A stretch of DNA of 64,000 nucleotides from Mesorhizobium hawassense (GTDB lineage: Bacteria; Pseudomonadota; Alphaproteobacteria; Rhizobiales; Rhizobiaceae), in NCBI RefSeq assembly GCF_003289945.1, contig NZ_QMBP01000015.1, forward strand, positions 101,022-165,021. The letters run 5' to 3'. Both the position numbers and the translations under genes were made by a program. The notes under the pieces are model-generated. The model was not told where the DNA came from. It did not search any database and saw only the letters and a program-made list of their open reading frames with translations. Of this stretch, positions 1 to 8,634 are shown piece after piece. Position 1 is the first letter of the stretch; each line of letters opens with the position of its first letter.

Positions 1-1
1 T

Positions 2-877
2 AACGTGACGGCGGATGCCGGCGCGCTTTGCCTCAAGGCCGGCAATCCGGTGATCCTGCGCGGCGGCTCGGATTCGCTCAATTCGTCGGCCGCCATCCAT
101 GCCTGCATGGTCGAGGGGCTGAAGGCGGCGGGCCTGCCGCAGGATGCCATCCAATTGGTGCCGACCACCGATCGCGCCGCCGTCGGCGAGATGCTGAAAG
201 GCCTCGGCGGCAATCTCGACGTCATCATCCCGCGCGGTGGCAAGAGCCTGGTCGGGCGCGTGCAGACCGAGGCGCGGGTGCCGGTCTTCGCGCATCTGGA
301 AGGTATCTGCCATCTCTATATCGACCGCTCGGCCAAGCTCGACATGGCGGTCAAGATCGCCGTCAACGCCAAGATGCGGCGCACGGGCGTCTGCGGCGCG
401 GCCGAGACCTTGCTGGTCGATCGCGCGGTGGCCTCCACGCATCTGGTGCCGATCCTGGAAGCGCTGCGCGCCGCCGGCTGCGAGATCCATGCCGACGCCG
501 ACGTGATGAAAGCGTTCGCCGACGCCAACCCGGCGACCGAGGCCGACTGGGTGACGGAATATCTCGACGCCATCATCGCGGTGAAGCTGGTCGACGGTGT
601 CATTGGGGCGATCGAGCATATCGAGACCTTTTCCTCGCACCATACCGAGGCGATCGTCGCCGAGGACGCGACAGCGGTCGAAAAATTCTTCAACGAGATC
701 GATTCGGCGATCCTCCTGCACAACGCCTCGACGCAGTTCGCCGATGGCGGCGAGTTCGGCATGGGCGCCGAGATCGGCATCGCCACCGGCAAGATGCATG
801 CGCGCGGACCGGTCGGCGTCGAGCAGCTGACCTCGTTCAAATACCGCGTGCGCGGGGCAGGGCAGGTGAGGCCGTGA
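2..877 (+). CDS. proA: Glutamate-5-semialdehyde dehydrogenase (gamma-glutamyl phosphate reductase), C-terminal part
   Basis: This enzyme reduces gamma-glutamyl phosphate to glutamate-5-semialdehyde with NADPH, the second step of proline synthesis in the cytoplasm. The gene enters from the left edge, so its start is outside the window. About 291 residues remain of a family usually near 420. The frame opens with NVTADAGALCLKAGN, a typical internal ProA segment, so the ATG/GTG-like codons here are not the start. The catalytic Cys lies in RRTGVCGAAETL (codons around 390), followed by the conserved HLEGICHLY-type region before it and EFGMGAEIGI towards the C-terminus. The neighbour nadD follows after 205 bases, which fits the usual rhizobial proB-proA-nadD order. 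Confidence 0.96.
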   Translation, partial: NVTADAGALCLKAGNPVILRGGSDSLNSSAAIHACMVEGLKAAGLPQDAIQLVPTTDRAAVGEMLKGLGGNLDVIIPRGGKSLVGRVQTEARVPVFAHLEGICHLYIDRSAKLDMAVKIAVNAKMRRTGVCGAAETLLVDRAVASTHLVPILEALRAAGCEIHADADVMKAFADANPATEADWVTEYLDAIIAVKLVDGVIGAIEHIETFSSHHTEAIVAEDATAVEKFFNEIDSAILLHNASTQFADGGEFGMGAEIGIATGKMHARGPVGVEQLTSFKYRVRGAGQVRP

Positions 878-915
878 AGCTGTTTGCCCCTAGAGCCTGA
901 AGCGTTGCGCTTGGA

Positions 916-1078
916 CACCCCCCTCTGTCCTGCCGGACATCTCCCCCGCAGGGGGGGAGATCAGACGTCACTTCGGCCTTCGCCAATCACCGACGCCGCA
1001 AGATTTGCGCCTGCGGACGAGCTGCCAATCTCCCCCCTTGAGGGGGAGATGCCCGGCAGGGCAGAGAGGGGGGCCTAG
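916..1078. repeat. Long inverted pair of palindromic intergenic repeats between proA and nadD
   Basis: Two copies of a G/C-run palindrome face each other. The left unit (918-962) reads CCCCCCTCTGTCCTGCCGG then an ATCTCCCCC/GGGGGAGAT hairpin. The right unit (1029-1073) has the same hairpin followed by GCCCGGCAGGGCAGAGAGG and a G run, the reverse complement of the left flank. The whole forms a large potential cruciform with a loop of about 65 bases. It looks like a non-coding mobile palindrome of the REP/RIME type; the pair at 10748-10897 has a similar design. Confidence 0.75.
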
Positions 1079-1082
1079 CACA

Positions 1083-1715
1083 ATGCTTTCTTCCCCTCAG
1101 CCCGCGGTTCCCGCGCGCTATCTCCGCATGCCATACGCCGCCAAGGGCCTGACCGTCGGGCTGTTCGGCGGCTCGTTCAATCCGCCGCATGCCGGTCATG
1201 CGCTGGTCGCCGAGATCGCGCTGAGAAAGCTGGCGCTCGACCAGCTGTGGTGGATGGTGACGCCGGGCAACCCGCTGAAAAGCGTGCGGGAACTCGCGCC
1301 GCTCGCCGAGCGTATCGAGCTGTCCGAAAAGATCGCCAGGAACCCGAAGATCAAGGTCACCGCCTTCGAGGCGGCGCGACATGTGCGCTACACCGCCGAC
1401 ACGCTCGCTTTGGTCAAGGCGCGCAATCCAGGTGTCGATTTCGTCTGGATCATGGGCGCGGACAGCTTGCGTGACTTCCACCGCTGGCAACGCTGGCGCG
1501 AGATCGTGCTGACCTTTCCGATCGCGGTCATCGATCGCCCGGGCGCGACGCTTTCCTTCCTGTCGTCGGTGGTCGCCAAGACCTTCGACTATGCCCGTGT
1601 CGACGAGGGCGACGCGCCGCTGCTTGCCCGCATGCAAGCGCCGGCCTGGACCTTCATCCACGGCCCGCGCTCGTCACTCTCCTCCACCGCGATCCGCAAG
1701 GCGGCGAGGGGGTAG
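1083..1715 (+). CDS. nadD: Nicotinate-nucleotide adenylyltransferase
   Basis: The enzyme transfers AMP from ATP to nicotinate mononucleotide to give deamido-NAD, an essential step in NAD synthesis. The nucleotidyltransferase signature is clear: GLFGGSFNPPHAGH near residue 25-38 carries the HxGH motif, and the C-terminal SSTAIR motif closes the active site. Starting at the ATG at 1083 gives 210 residues, normal for the family. An upstream in-frame TTG at 1005 would run through the palindromic repeat and is not believed. A second possible start is the ATG at 1131 just before the Rossmann strand. It follows proA and would normally be followed by rsfS, but here an MFS transporter and mscS lie between. 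Confidence 0.95.
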   Translation: MLSSPQPAVPARYLRMPYAAKGLTVGLFGGSFNPPHAGHALVAEIALRKLALDQLWWMVTPGNPLKSVRELAPLAERIELSEKIARNPKIKVTAFEAARHVRYTADTLALVKARNPGVDFVWIMGADSLRDFHRWQRWREIVLTFPIAVIDRPGATLSFLSSVVAKTFDYARVDEGDAPLLARMQAPAWTFIHGPRSSLSSTAIRKAARG

Positions 1716-1805
1716 GCGCCCTCCTTCCCACAACGGGGAAAGGAAATCCGGCCATGTCGCTTTTACAGCGGCCTTTTGCTCTCAGCTAAGCCAAGCTGCG
1801 CAAGC

Positions 1806-3092
1806 ATGCTGGAAAAGAACCCCGCCACGACCGATCCCGGACGCGCCGCGCAATCGGCGCCATTGATTGCCATTGCCAGCGTCATCGTGTCGATGGCGCT
1901 GATCGCGATCGGCAATGGGCTGATGTTCGCCTATATCCCGGTGCGCCTCGGCGCCGACGGTTTCGACCCGACATGGGCCGGGCTGATCGTCACCGGGCTT
2001 TCGGCCGGCGGGCTGGCCGGCTGCATCCTGACCGGGCCGCTCGTCAAGCGCGTGGGCCACGCCCGCGCCTTCATGGTGCTTTCGGCGCTGATCGCGCTTT
2101 CCAACGCGGCGATCGGCGCCGGGCCGATCCCCCTGCTGTGGATCGCCGCGCGCGCGCTTTACGGCTTTGCCATAGTCGGGCTGTTCATCGTCGCGCAGAG
2201 TTGGCTGAACGACGCCTTGCCGAACTCGATCCGCGGCCGGGTCATGGCGGTGTTCTACGTCGCCTATATCGCCGGGCTCGGCGTGGGCTATGCCACGCTC
2301 GCCTTGGTCGACATCCACACGGCCGCGGCGTCGCTGATCGGCATCACCTTCACCGCGCTCTCCATCCTGCCGGTAGGCATGACGCGGCTGGCGCAGCCAC
2401 CCGCGCCGCAGGCCGCCTCCGTCGCGCTGCGCCGCGCCTGGCGCATCTCGCCGGTGGGCGTGGCCGGCATGCTGGCGGTCGGCGGCCTGTCGATGATCGT
2501 TTCCGGCTTCGCGCCGATCCACGCCACCGCCAAGGGCTACAGCCAGGCGGATGTGGCGCTGTTGTTGTCGGCGATGCCGGTCGGCACGCTGATCCTGCAG
2601 ATCCCGCTGGGCTGGGTCTCGGATCGCACCGACCGGCGCTATGTGCTGGCGGGCGCCGCGGCGCTGGCGGTCGTCGCCAGCACTTTGGCCATCGTCTTCG
2701 ACGGCGGCGCGCTGATGGCGCTGGTGGTGATCTATCTCATCTGGGACGGGGCGGCGGAATCGATCTACGCGCTCTCCAGCGCCCATGCCGCCGACCGCGC
2801 CGGCAAGGACGAGCTTCTGGCGCTGTCGAGCTCGATGCTGTTTGCCTGGTCGCTGGCCGGCTTCATCGTGCCGGGCATCGTCACCGCGCTTTCGGCCGTC
2901 TTCGGCACCGCGACCTTCATCTATGTCGGCATCGTCATCGCTTCGGCCTTCTGCCTGTTCGTGCTGTGGCGCGTGATTGCGGGTCGGCCGACTCCTGCCC
3001 CCGCAAGCGGCAGCTTCGCGCCGATGAGCGCGCAGACGCCTTTGCCGGTGGAACTTGCCTTCGCGCCGGACGATCCGACCGGCTCCAAGTGA
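1806..3092 (+). CDS. Major facilitator superfamily transporter
   Basis: A 428-residue integral membrane protein with the alternating hydrophobic pattern of a 12-helix MFS carrier. Features visible are the loop after helix 2 (GPLVKRVGHARAF), the matching loop in the second half (GWVSDRTDRRYVL) and glycine-rich helices throughout. The start at 1806 (MLEKNPATT) is preferred to 1776 because it leaves a short cytoplasmic N-terminus before helix 1 (LIAIASVIVSMALIAIGN). The substrate cannot be read from the sequence; the family includes sugar and drug exporters. It ends 13 bases before the convergent mscS gene. It sits between nadD and rsfS, which are usually adjacent in rhizobia, so this looks like an inserted gene. 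Confidence 0.85.
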   Translation: MLEKNPATTDPGRAAQSAPLIAIASVIVSMALIAIGNGLMFAYIPVRLGADGFDPTWAGLIVTGLSAGGLAGCILTGPLVKRVGHARAFMVLSALIALSNAAIGAGPIPLLWIAARALYGFAIVGLFIVAQSWLNDALPNSIRGRVMAVFYVAYIAGLGVGYATLALVDIHTAAASLIGITFTALSILPVGMTRLAQPPAPQAASVALRRAWRISPVGVAGMLAVGGLSMIVSGFAPIHATAKGYSQADVALLLSAMPVGTLILQIPLGWVSDRTDRRYVLAGAAALAVVASTLAIVFDGGALMALVVIYLIWDGAAESIYALSSAHAADRAGKDELLALSSSMLFAWSLAGFIVPGIVTALSAVFGTATFIYVGIVIASAFCLFVLWRVIAGRPTPAPASGSFAPMSAQTPLPVELAFAPDDPTGSK

Positions 3093-3105
3093 AACACCGG
3101 CCGGC

Positions 3106-3957
3106 TTACTGCTTGCGCGCTTCCGGCGCCGGCACTTCCGGCGGCGGCAGCGGGATCGAGATGCCCTCGCTGTCGAAGGCCTGCTTGGCGCGCTTGGTCG
3201 TGTCGATCTGGGTCGAGAAATAGTCGGCGGCGGATGTCCAGTAGCGCAAGGTGAGCGAAACCGTCGTGTCGCCGAGGCCGGCGACGAAGGCGATCGGCGC
3301 CGGTTCTCGCCGGATGCGCTTTTCGGCGCCGGCGATCGAGAGCAGCGTTTTTTGCGCCCGGTCGATGTCGTTCCATGAACCGATGCTCAAGGTCACGTCG
3401 ATGCGGCGCACGCCATTGCGGGTGAAGTTGCGCACCGGCTGGTTCCACAGCGTCGAATTGGGCGCCAGCACATAGACGCCGTCGACGGAGCGCAGCTTGG
3501 TGGCGAACAGGCCGATCTCCTCGATGGTGCCGGCAATCGAGCCGACCTCGACATATTCGCCGATGCGGAAGGGCCGGAGCGCCAGAAGCATGATGCCGGC
3601 CGCAATGTTTTGGAGCGTCCCCTGCAGCGCCAGCCCGATGGCGAGGCCGATGGCGCCGATGGCGGCGATGATGGAGGCCGTCTGCACTCCGAACTGGCCG
3701 AGCACCATGATGGTGACCAGGATCAGGATGGCGTAGCGCACGATCTTGGAGAAGAAATGCCGCAAGGTCGCGTCGAAGCCGTGGATATGGCCGAGGCCGG
3801 CACGGATCGAGCGCTCGGCGAGGCCGGCGACGAAGTAGCCGACGACCAGCAGGATGACGGCGCCGATGGCCGAGAAGGAATAGGAAACGATGAGCGTGGA
3901 GAGCTGCGCAAGCCCCGCCTGAACGACGAGAAGTGCCTCTTGCGGGTCTGTCGGCAT
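3106..3957 (-). CDS. mscS: Small-conductance mechanosensitive channel, MscS family
   Basis: MscS channels open on membrane stretch and release solutes during hypo-osmotic shock. The 283-residue length matches the classic small MscS. After two N-terminal helices (about 20-45 and 65-90) comes the pore helix region ASIIAAIGAIGLAIGLALQG with the Gly/Ala packing pattern of TM3, then the NIAAGIMLLALRPFRIGEYVEVG segment leading into the beta domain. The C-terminus ends in a Pro-rich tail (PPPEVPAPEARKQ). The start is the ATG at 3957; the upstream stretch encodes nothing convincing. It is convergent with the MFS gene and divergent from rsfS. Confidence 0.93.
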   Translation of the reverse strand: MPTDPQEALLVVQAGLAQLSTLIVSYSFSAIGAVILLVVGYFVAGLAERSIRAGLGHIHGFDATLRHFFSKIVRYAILILVTIMVLGQFGVQTASIIAAIGAIGLAIGLALQGTLQNIAAGIMLLALRPFRIGEYVEVGSIAGTIEEIGLFATKLRSVDGVYVLAPNSTLWNQPVRNFTRNGVRRIDVTLSIGSWNDIDRAQKTLLSIAGAEKRIRREPAPIAFVAGLGDTTVSLTLRYWTSAADYFSTQIDTTKRAKQAFDSEGISIPLPPPEVPAPEARKQ

Positions 3958-4199
3958 GATGAGTCCCCTTTGATCGTTGAGCCGATAACCCGTGCCGGGC
4001 GCAAAGGGTTCCGATTTTTTCGGGGAGTTGCGGAACCTGCCGAAGAGGGCCGCGTTGGCACCGGCAGGGCGCCCCGTCTTGAAACTGCAATGGAACTCTG
4101 CCTATCTAAGTGGTGTCACCTGATTTGCCTGGTGATTTGGTTGTTCTTGTTGGGAAAGGAAACACACTGAGAACAGCACTGCGGAAGAAGGCTGACGTC

Positions 4200-4577
4200 A
4201 TGCCTTCGCCGGCAGGGATCAGCGGAAACGCCGCCGCATCCCTCGCCATCGACACAGTCCTTGCCAGTCTGGAAGACTCCAAGGCCGAAAACATCGTCTC
4301 AATCGACATCCAGGGAAAATCGAGCCTCGGCGACTATATGGTCATCGCCTCGGGCCGATCGCACCGTCATGTCTCGGCTGTCGCCGATCATCTCCTCAAG
4401 GCGCTGAAGGATGCCGGTCTCGGCACGGCGCGCGTCGAGGGGCTGGCTGGCGCCGACTGGGTCCTGATCGATTCGGGCGACATCATCGTCCATGTCTTCC
4501 GCCCCGAAGTCCGCGAATTCTACAATCTCGAAAAGATGTGGCAGGCGCCGGACCTCGAGGAAGAGACCTTGCACTGA
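4200..4577 (+). CDS. rsfS: Ribosomal silencing factor RsfS (Iojap family)
   Basis: RsfS binds ribosomal protein L14 and blocks joining of the subunits, lowering translation in stationary phase. The protein of 125 residues has the Iojap core: SLEDSKAENIVSIDIQGKSSLGDYMVIASGRS at the front, DWVLIDSGDIIVHVFRPEVREFYNLEKMW at the back. The start was set at the ATG at 4200 (MPSPAG), giving a normal length; the frame stays open to 4110 and a longer form cannot be excluded. It is followed 63 bases later by rlmH, the usual partner, with a stem-loop between them. Confidence 0.94.
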   Translation: MPSPAGISGNAAASLAIDTVLASLEDSKAENIVSIDIQGKSSLGDYMVIASGRSHRHVSAVADHLLKALKDAGLGTARVEGLAGADWVLIDSGDIIVHVFRPEVREFYNLEKMWQAPDLEEETLH

Positions 4578-4586
4578 GCCTTGATC

Positions 4587-4614
4587 CGCGTGCCGTGAAA
4601 CGTCACGGTACGCG
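4587..4614 (+). other. Stem-loop between rsfS and rlmH
   Basis: Arms CGCGTGCCGTGA and TCACGGTACGCG pair over 12 bases (one G-T) around an AACG loop. No T-run follows, so it is more likely an mRNA processing or stability element than a terminator. Confidence 0.5.
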
Positions 4615-4640
4615 TTAGGACGAAGCTCGCCGGGGCGAGG

Positions 4641-5123
4641 ATGAAGATCACCGTTCATGCCGTGGGCCGGATGAAGACCGGCCCCGAGAGAGAACTCGCC
4701 GACCGCTATTTCGAGCGCTTTGCCAAGAGCGGGCCCGCGGTCGGGCTGGAATTTGCCGGCATCGTCGAAATCCCCGAGAGCCGCGGACAGAGCGCCGATG
4801 AGCGCCGCCGTGAGGAAGCCCAGAAGCTGCAGGCCCAGTTGCAGGCGGGCGCCGTCCTCATCCTGCTCGACGAACGCGGCAAGTCGCTTTCCTCGGAGGA
4901 CTTGGCCAGCCGCATCGGCCAGTTGCGCGACGGCGGCCGCAAGGCGCTGGTCGTCGCCATCGGCGGCGCCGACGGCCATGACAGCTCGTTGCGCGAGCAG
5001 GCGGACCTCGTGCTGTCCTTCGGCGCTCTGACCTGGCCGCACCAGCTGGTGCGCGTGATGCTGAGCGAGCAGCTTTATCGGATCGCCACGATCCTATCCG
5101 GCCATCCGTATCATCGCTCGTGA
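4641..5123 (+). CDS. rlmH: 23S rRNA (pseudouridine1915-N3)-methyltransferase
   Basis: RlmH is a SPOUT-fold enzyme that methylates pseudouridine 1915 in helix 69 of 23S rRNA on assembled 70S ribosomes. The 160-residue protein has the expected length and ends in the family signature GHPYHR. The SAM-binding knot shows in LVVAIGGADGHDSS and LSFGALTWPHQLVRVMLSEQLYRI. It lies downstream of rsfS as in most rhizobia, and the two probably share a transcript. Confidence 0.96.
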   Translation: MKITVHAVGRMKTGPERELADRYFERFAKSGPAVGLEFAGIVEIPESRGQSADERRREEAQKLQAQLQAGAVLILLDERGKSLSSEDLASRIGQLRDGGRKALVVAIGGADGHDSSLREQADLVLSFGALTWPHQLVRVMLSEQLYRIATILSGHPYHRS

Positions 5124-5186
5124 TGTCGCACTCAAGGGTCGGGCGAGGCCGTGCTCGGCCGGGCGGTCACCAGGAGGAACCGTGTG

Positions 5187-5222
5187 GCAAATATTGACAA
5201 TATTTGCGACGCCTTCCACAAT
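5187..5222 (+). promoter_or_regulatory. Promoter and operator of the parDE-type module
   Basis: A perfect inverted repeat GCAAATATT-GAC-AATATTTGC occupies 5187-5207. Overlapping it is a consensus -35 box TTGACA (5194-5199), with a CACAAT -10 box 17 bases on (5217-5222). This is the usual arrangement for autorepression by an antitoxin or antitoxin-toxin complex, 39 bases before the antitoxin start. Confidence 0.75.
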
Positions 5223-5245
5223 CTGGAGGAGCAAAGGATTGGTTC

Positions 5246-5506
5246 ATGGCCGCAGACAACAGCATCCATGTCCGCGTTGGCGGTCGACTGCAGGCTCATC
5301 TGCAACAACAGATTGGCGAGAACGGCCTTTATGAAAACGCGAGCGAATATATCCGTGCTCTGATCCGCCGCGATCTGCAAACCCGCAACGAAGCGTGGGA
5401 CTGGCTGAAACGCCAGCTTGAGCCGGGTCTGAGAGCTGACGAGAGCGAATTTAAGGCCGTATCGGCCCAGGATGTCATTCGGCGCAATCAAAGCCGAAGC
5501 CTCTAG
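5246..5506 (+). CDS. parD: ParD/CopG-type antitoxin
   Basis: An 86-residue ribbon-helix-helix protein. The N-terminal strand (NSIHVRVGGRLQAHLQQQI) and the helices with YENASEYIRALIRRDL are typical of ParD antitoxins, which bind DNA as dimers through the N-terminus and mask the toxin with the C-terminal tail. The start is the ATG at 5246, with GCAAAGGA seven bases upstream and a further GGAGGA at 5225; an upstream start at 5204 would lie between promoter and ribosome site. The toxin gene begins two bases after the stop. The perfect palindrome upstream is its likely binding site. Confidence 0.88.
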   Translation: MAADNSIHVRVGGRLQAHLQQQIGENGLYENASEYIRALIRRDLQTRNEAWDWLKRQLEPGLRADESEFKAVSAQDVIRRNQSRSL

Positions 5507-5508
5507 GC

Positions 5509-5865
5509 ATGGCAGGGTACCTGTTCTACCCGCCAGCGGACGAAGCGCAGGATCACATCTGGAGCGATACCGTCGAGAAATGGGGCGAAGCCCAGGCCAT
5601 CGGCTATATCACGGACTTGCATCAGCACCTGCAAACCCTTTCCGAAGCACCTACCCTCTGGCGAAAGCTTCCCGGCAATCTGGCGATTCCCGCCGACTTG
5701 AAGCTGGACGCCTATTTCAGTCACTACGGCCGCCACTATGTGTTCTTTCGCAAGCTTTCCGGCGACCGGATCGGCGTGATAAGCATCCTGCATGATCGGA
5801 TGGACGTGCCGGTGCGACTGGCCGAGGATTTGCGAACCTTGGAGGCACGATCGGAAGACACGTAG
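5509..5865 (+). CDS. parE: RelE/ParE-family toxin
   Basis: The 118-residue partner of the antitoxin just upstream. It has the ParE/RelE layout: an N-terminal strand with a helix hairpin (AQDHIWSDTVEKWGEAQAIGYITDLHQHLQTL), then LWRKLPG and the C-terminal strands HYVFFRKLSGDRIGVISILHDRMD that form the toxin core. ParE proteins usually poison DNA gyrase, RelE proteins cut mRNA on ribosomes; which applies cannot be told here. The gap of two bases to parD implies coupled translation. The module is inserted between rlmH and the envC-like gene. Confidence 0.85.
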   Translation: MAGYLFYPPADEAQDHIWSDTVEKWGEAQAIGYITDLHQHLQTLSEAPTLWRKLPGNLAIPADLKLDAYFSHYGRHYVFFRKLSGDRIGVISILHDRMDVPVRLAEDLRTLEARSEDT

Positions 5866-5966
5866 CTGTCCGATTTCCGCCTCAATCGCGTGGCCGCCAA
5901 GTTATTGTTGCGCTTCCAACATGGTTGATGATTCGTTAACGAAGCGGCGGATAGAGTCGAGGCCTG

Positions 5967-7301
5967 ATGTCTGAAGGCTGGAATTCGAGAACGCGCATTT
6001 GGCGCAGCCGCTGCGGCTTGACCCTTGTCGCCGCCGTGGTCGCGCTCGGTCCGGCCCGGGCGGCCGAGAATTCGCTCGATCTTGCGCCCGATCCGGATCA
6101 GAGCCGGGCCGAATACGAACAGGTCTCCAAGGAAATCACGCTGTCGTCGGAGCGGCTGGCCAAGCTTGCCGCCGATATCGCCTCGGTCCGCAAGGACTAT
6201 GCCTCGATCACCGCGGCGCTCATCCAGTCGGCGATGACCGAGCAGAAGCTCGGCCAGGACATCGAGGATATCGGCGCCAAGCTCGAAGGGTTGAAGGCGG
6301 AGGAAACGAAGCTCCGCGCCTCACTCATGGCGCGGCGCGACGTGCTGGCCGAAGTGCTGGGCGCACTGCAGCGCATGGGGCTCAATCCGCCGCCGGCGAT
6401 CCTGGTCAAGCCCGAGGACGCGCTATCGTCGGTGCGCAGCGCCATCCTGCTCGGCGCGGTGGTGCCGGAACTGCGCCAGCAGACCGACAGGCTGATGGCC
6501 GATCTCAAGGAGCAGACCCGCGTCACGGCCTCGATCGAGGCGGAACGGGCGCGACTCACCGCCGCCGTCACGGACCAGACGGCGGAGAAGAAGCGGCTCA
6601 CCATGCTGCTCGAGGCCAAGAAGAAGCTGCAGGCCGATACACAGACGGCTATAGCGGCCGAGCAGCAGCACTCGCAGGAACTGGCGGCGAAGGCGAGCAG
6701 CCTAAAGGATCTGATCGCATCGCTCGAAGCCGACAAGGCGCGCAAGGCGCAGGACAAGGTCAAGGCGAGCGAGCGGAAGACGACCGACAACGACACGACG
6801 GCCTCGACCACCGAGCTCGCCGCGCTGCCGGTGCCGGAGGCCAACCGCCTCACGGGATCGGCGCCGTTTTCGGCCTTGCAGGGCCAGGTCGCGCTGCCGG
6901 TCATCGGCAAGATCAAACGCCGTTTCGGCACCGACGACGGCAATGGCGCTGCGATGCAAGGCGACATGGTTGCGACACAATCGGGGGCCATCGTCACCGC
7001 GCCGGTGGATGGAAACGTGCTTTATGCGGGGCCGTTTCGCTCCTATGGTCAACTCTTGATCCTCAATGCGGGCGACGGGTATCATGTCGTACTGGCGGGG
7101 ATGAGCAGAATCAGCGTCGCGACCGGACAGTCGGTGCTCGCAGGAGAGCCGATCGGCGCGATGGGAGAGGCCCGGGTGGCAAGCACCTCGGCCTCGCGGA
7201 ATGAAAATTCGGCGTCGGAGCTCTATGTCGAGTTCCGTAAGGATGGAAAACCCGTCGATCCGGCCCCATGGTGGGCGGATCGATTCTCTGGAAGGACGTG
7301 A
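5967..7301 (+). CDS. envC: EnvC-like murein hydrolase activator with degenerate LytM domain
   Basis: A 444-residue periplasmic protein with an N-terminal signal segment (LTLVAAVVALGPARAAEN, about 14-32), a long coiled coil (about 45-265, many heptads with KKR and AEK patterns) and a C-terminal LytM/M23 fold (about 300-440). In the peptidase domain the first zinc ligand region reads MQGDMVATQSG and the HxH motif is reduced to YHVVLAG, so the zinc site is broken. EnvC homologues with this loss do not cut peptidoglycan but switch on amidases during cell division. It ends one base before ctpA, and this envC-ctpA pair is widely conserved. Confidence 0.88.
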   Translation: MSEGWNSRTRIWRSRCGLTLVAAVVALGPARAAENSLDLAPDPDQSRAEYEQVSKEITLSSERLAKLAADIASVRKDYASITAALIQSAMTEQKLGQDIEDIGAKLEGLKAEETKLRASLMARRDVLAEVLGALQRMGLNPPPAILVKPEDALSSVRSAILLGAVVPELRQQTDRLMADLKEQTRVTASIEAERARLTAAVTDQTAEKKRLTMLLEAKKKLQADTQTAIAAEQQHSQELAAKASSLKDLIASLEADKARKAQDKVKASERKTTDNDTTASTTELAALPVPEANRLTGSAPFSALQGQVALPVIGKIKRRFGTDDGNGAAMQGDMVATQSGAIVTAPVDGNVLYAGPFRSYGQLLILNAGDGYHVVLAGMSRISVATGQSVLAGEPIGAMGEARVASTSASRNENSASELYVEFRKDGKPVDPAPWWADRFSGRT

Positions 7302-7302
7302 A

Positions 7303-8634
7303 ATGATGCGGAAACTGTCGCTTCTTTTTGCCGGCGCGCTGATGGGCGCATCGGCAATGAGCCTGGTCTACGGCGCACCGGGTTCGGCGGCGAACGCTGC
7401 GGGGTCCGAGACCTACAAGCAGCTGGCGATCTTCGGCGACATCTTCGAGCGCGTGCGCGCGAACTATGTGACGCCGCCGGACGACAAGTCGCTGGTCGAG
7501 AACGCCATCAACGGCATGCTGGCCTCGCTTGATCCGCATTCCTCCTACATGAATGCCGAGCAGGCGCAGGACATGCGCGTGCAGACCAAGGGCGAGTTCG
7601 GCGGCCTCGGCATCGAGGTCACCATGGAGAACGACCTGGTCAAGGTAATCACGCCGATCGACGACACGCCGGCCGCCAAGGCGGGCGTGCTTGCCGGCGA
7701 CTACATCGCCAAGATCGACGGCGAGGAGGTTCGCGGCCTGACCCTCAACGACGCGGTCGAGAAGATGCGCGGCCCGGTCAACACGCCGATCAAGCTCACC
7801 ATCCTGCGCCAGGGCGCCGACAAGCCGATCGAGCTGACGGTCGTGCGCGACATCATCAAGGTCAAGGCGGTGAAGTACCGGGTCGAGAACGACATCGGCT
7901 ACATGAAGATCACCTCCTTCACCGAAAAGACCTATGACGATCTCGAGAACGCCATCGAGAACATCAAGAAGCAGGTGCCGAACGACAAGCTGAAGGGCTA
8001 TGTGCTCGACCTGCGCCTCAATCCGGGCGGCCTGCTCGACCAGGCGGTCAGCGTGTCGGACGCCTTCCTCAAGCGCGGCGAAATCGTCTCGACCCGCGGA
8101 CGCGATCCGAAGGACGTCACCCGCTTCGACGCCAAGCCGAAGCAGGTCGACGACATCGGCGGCAAGCCGATGATCGTGCTGGTCAATGGCGGTTCGGCGA
8201 GCGCCTCGGAAATCGTCGCCGGCGCGCTGCAGGATCTGCGCCGCGTCACGGTGGTCGGCACGCAGTCCTTCGGCAAGGGTTCGGTGCAGACCATCATCCC
8301 GCTCGGCGAGAACGGCGCGCTGAGGCTGACGACGGCGCTCTATTACACGCCGTCAGGCAAGTCGATCCAGGGCAAGGGCATCACGCCCGACATCAAGGTC
8401 GACCAGCCGCTGCCGCCGGATTTGCAGGGCCGCGACCTGACGCGTGGCGAATCCGACCTCAAGGGCCACATCAAGGGCGCCGACGAGAGCTCCACCGGCT
8501 CGGGCTCGGCCGCCTATGTGCCGCCGGATCCGAAGGACGATCTGCAGCTGATCTATGCCGAGCAGCTGCTGCGCGGCGAGAAGACCGATCCGTCGTTCCC
8601 GCCGAACCCGGACAAGGCCGTGCTCAACCAGTGA
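7303..8634 (+). CDS. ctpA: S41 family C-terminal processing peptidase
   Basis: A 443-residue exported serine protease. The signal peptide is MMRKLSLLFAGALMGASAMSLVYG; a PDZ domain follows (GLGIEVTMENDLVKVITPIDDTPAAKAG to about residue 180), then the S41 core with the Ser-Lys dyad: Ser in GGSASASEIVAGAL and Lys in QSFGKGSVQ. Such proteases trim periplasmic proteins and peptidoglycan hydrolases from the C-terminus. Start at the ATG at 7303, one base after the envC stop; an upstream in-frame start lies inside envC and is rejected. It probably works on cell-wall remodelling with its upstream partner. Confidence 0.94.
   Translation: MMRKLSLLFAGALMGASAMSLVYGAPGSAANAAGSETYKQLAIFGDIFERVRANYVTPPDDKSLVENAINGMLASLDPHSSYMNAEQAQDMRVQTKGEFGGLGIEVTMENDLVKVITPIDDTPAAKAGVLAGDYIAKIDGEEVRGLTLNDAVEKMRGPVNTPIKLTILRQGADKPIELTVVRDIIKVKAVKYRVENDIGYMKITSFTEKTYDDLENAIENIKKQVPNDKLKGYVLDLRLNPGGLLDQAVSVSDAFLKRGEIVSTRGRDPKDVTRFDAKPKQVDDIGGKPMIVLVNGGSASASEIVAGALQDLRRVTVVGTQSFGKGSVQTIIPLGENGALRLTTALYYTPSGKSIQGKGITPDIKVDQPLPPDLQGRDLTRGESDLKGHIKGADESSTGSGSAAYVPPDPKDDLQLIYAEQLLRGEKTDPSFPPNPDKAVLNQ

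Noticed and set aside
28..900. Second long frame overlapping proA
   Set aside because: An Arg-rich shadow translation of the proA region with no family pattern.
1782..2786. Long minus-strand frame across the MFS gene
   Set aside because: High-GC antisense frame rich in Arg, Asp and His; the plus strand has a clear transporter.
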